Assembly (NCBI GenBank): GCA_012295275.1
Contig: CM022665.1
Coordinates: 16,139,976-16,203,975 of the forward strand
DNA from: Chrysomallon squamiferum
Lineage: Eukaryota; Mollusca; Gastropoda; Neomphalida; Peltospiridae
Reading direction: 5' to 3'
Length of the DNA stretch: 64,000 bases
Shown: one piece after another, positions 50,313 through 64,000 of the stretch
Layout: each line of letters begins with the position of its first letter
Position numbering within the stretch: the stretch's first letter is position 1
Made by a program: the position numbers and the translations under genes
The notes under the pieces: generated by a model
What the model saw: the letters and a program-made list of their open reading frames with translations, nothing else
Told to the model about the DNA's origin: nothing
The model's database searches: none

Positions 50313-50412
50313 CATATTTTATTGACGTACAGGCTGTTAGCAACAAACAAAGATACACTCCAGCAGATTTACGTCTCTGTGTTATCTGAAGCCATATTTT
50401 GTTATATACGCA
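50313..50412 (-). promoter_or_regulatory. Promoter and noncoding exon 1 of gene 4
   Basis: Minus strand: TATA box CGTATATAAC (50401-50410). A noncoding exon then starts near 50375 and ends CAATAAAATATG at donor GTAAGC (50313/50312). Confidence 0.6.
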
Positions 50413-51123
50413 CTGACACGTATCTATTACACGCAGTATATTGGTTGCACATTCTCACCTTTTTGATTTCACCTGAGTGACAGGTGGAAATATCACTAAT
50501 CGCTTATTCCTTTGTTATAGAAATGAAAAAATGAAATATAATCTGAATCTCTCTCTCTCTTCCTCTCTCTGAAATATTCTCTCTGTGTGTCTGTTTCTCA
50601 CTCTGTTTATTACTAAAATATATGATGTTAACATTTCAGTTATTAAACCATTTATTAATGTTAATGTATTACGTCAGTTACTAATATTAAATTCATACTT
50701 ACCATACAGATCACCCCCAAATAGTATTAGGACTTTAATTAATATACTTAGGCGAAAATCTAAAGATGTCATGCACTAGGATGTAGGCTTAGATCACCTA
50801 AGGGCCAGTGTTTTAAAATGATCTAGGAAGGTAAATACTTAAAACGCCCCAAAGCACAAACAAGAACAAATCAAACATTAGTGTTGCATAGACTGCTGTG
50901 AGATAATTAAAAACACGCTGTCGTTTGAGAATATTTGAATAGGACTGGTTTTTTGAGAGGTATTCTCGTTGGTGGTGAGCAAAGGAGGGTTCGTTAACGC
51001 AACGTCATTATTCGTGTTTTAACTCAAAATAGTCTAATGTTTATTTTCAGGGCAAATATTTAGTAAAAGATAATATATGCAGATTAAATTAAATATACTG
51101 GTACATAGTTATACATGTGATGC

Positions 51124-51179
<56 letters not shown>

Positions 51180-52005
51180 ATTTTTTAATAATAATAATAA
51201 TAATAATAGTAACAATAAAAATTCATCAATAGTATATTTTTACAGTGAAATAAATAATGTTTTTACGATAAAAGTAAATTAATATTCCCTGTATACACTT
51301 TCATCATGTAAGGAATAACATAAAGCAAAATATGAGTGTGTTTTATTATATTTTCCAAAGAAGACTGTATAACAGTCATAAATGTATGTAACAGACGTCC
51401 GACGTTGTAGTAGTAGTGGAAGTAGTACTGGTATATGTAGTAGTAGTAATAGTAATAATATTAAAGGTACAAGCAATAGCAATAGTAAAATAAGTAGTAG
51501 TAGTAGCAGCAGCAGCAGCAGTAATAGAGGTAGTAGTAATAATAGTAGAAGAATAGCGAAAGTGGTAGTAGAAGTAATATTAGTGTTAGTAAAAATAGCA
51601 GTAGTAATAAAAGTAGTAGAAGTACTAAAGCTAATAGTACAAGTAGTAGTATTAATTATAGTGGTAGAAAAGTAGTATTAATAATGGCAATAGTAGATGT
51701 AGTAAAAGTTGTAGCATTAGTACTAGTAGAAACAGTAGCAGAAGAAGTAGTAGTAGTAGTAATAGCAGCAGATGCAGTGGTGGTTATTGCAATAGTTGTA
51801 GTAGAAGAAGTAGTAATGAATTGTAATTTTAAACTTTCGAATATTCAGGCACAGTGGGGAATAAAATGACATATCTCCGATCTTGAATTTTTCTATGCCC
51901 ACGCATAAAGAAAAGAGTCATATCCATGAAGATTCAAAACACAATATCGTTTATGTTATCATGAGCCAAGTCTTGTATAACAGGCCAAAGCAGAGTTTTG
52001 GTAGT
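50413..52005. other. Spacer and 3' region between cluster and receptor gene
   Basis: No further gene seen. Holds (CA)n at 51129-51177, (TAA)n near 51187-51208 and a degenerate AGT/GTA triplet array at 51407-51820. Minus-strand AATAAA at 51342-51347 is a possible receptor poly(A) signal; in that case the triplet array is in its 3' UTR. Confidence 0.45.
51342..51347 (-). terminator. Possible poly(A) signal of receptor gene
   Basis: AATAAA on minus, about 660 bases past the stop. Low confidence because such hexamers are common in AT-rich DNA. Confidence 0.25.

Positions 52006-64000
<11,995 letters not shown>

Noticed and set aside
51382-51869. Two open frames in the AGT-rich region
   Set aside because: Low-complexity Ser/Asn or Val/Ile repeats from a degenerate triplet array.

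Overview
The window is animal nuclear DNA: genes split into small exons with GT/AG introns, AT-rich sequence, many long microsatellites and tRNA-derived SINEs. It is most likely from a mollusc, probably a gastropod. That rests on the Apl II/epsilon-type protein kinase C, the secreted TSP1 plus chitin-binding proteins and the SINE style; species cannot be read from the sequence.

Layout. (1) 1-22361, plus strand: 14 exons of a novel (epsilon-type) protein kinase C from just before the pseudosubstrate to the stop at 12586. The C2 domain lies left of the window. A possible very long 3' UTR runs to a poly(A) signal near 22352. (2) 23450-28529, minus strand and convergent with PKC: a complete six-exon ASRGL1-type isoaspartyl peptidase/L-asparaginase. 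(3) 28993-30219, minus strand: two single-exon microproteins, 57 and 82 aa, that are paralogues of each other and resemble mitoregulin (MTLN). (4) 31595-50412, minus strand: four tandem genes for small secreted proteins of 128-137 aa. Each has a noncoding TATA-driven first exon, a signal-peptide exon, a TSP1 exon and a CBM14/peritrophin-A-like exon, and there is also a relic of a fifth CBM14 exon. Genes 1 and 2 lie in a duplication with near-identical promoter and CBM14 exon but unrelated-looking signal and TSP1 exons. (5) 52006-64000, minus strand: 14 exons of a GABA-B-like class C GPCR from within the ligand-binding domain to the stop. The N-terminus lies right of the window. One exon carries a 2-nt frame break in an AT run.

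How they relate: PKC, the asparaginase and the receptor look like independent housekeeping or signalling genes. The TSP1-CBM14 cluster is the unusual part. Its architecture is constant, its chitin-binding module is conserved and its TSP1 module varies strongly, as expected for secreted matrix, mucus or defence proteins that diversify by duplication and exon replacement. That role is inference. All exon limits were read by eye from splice signals, reading-frame phase and family resemblance; no transcript or database search was available.
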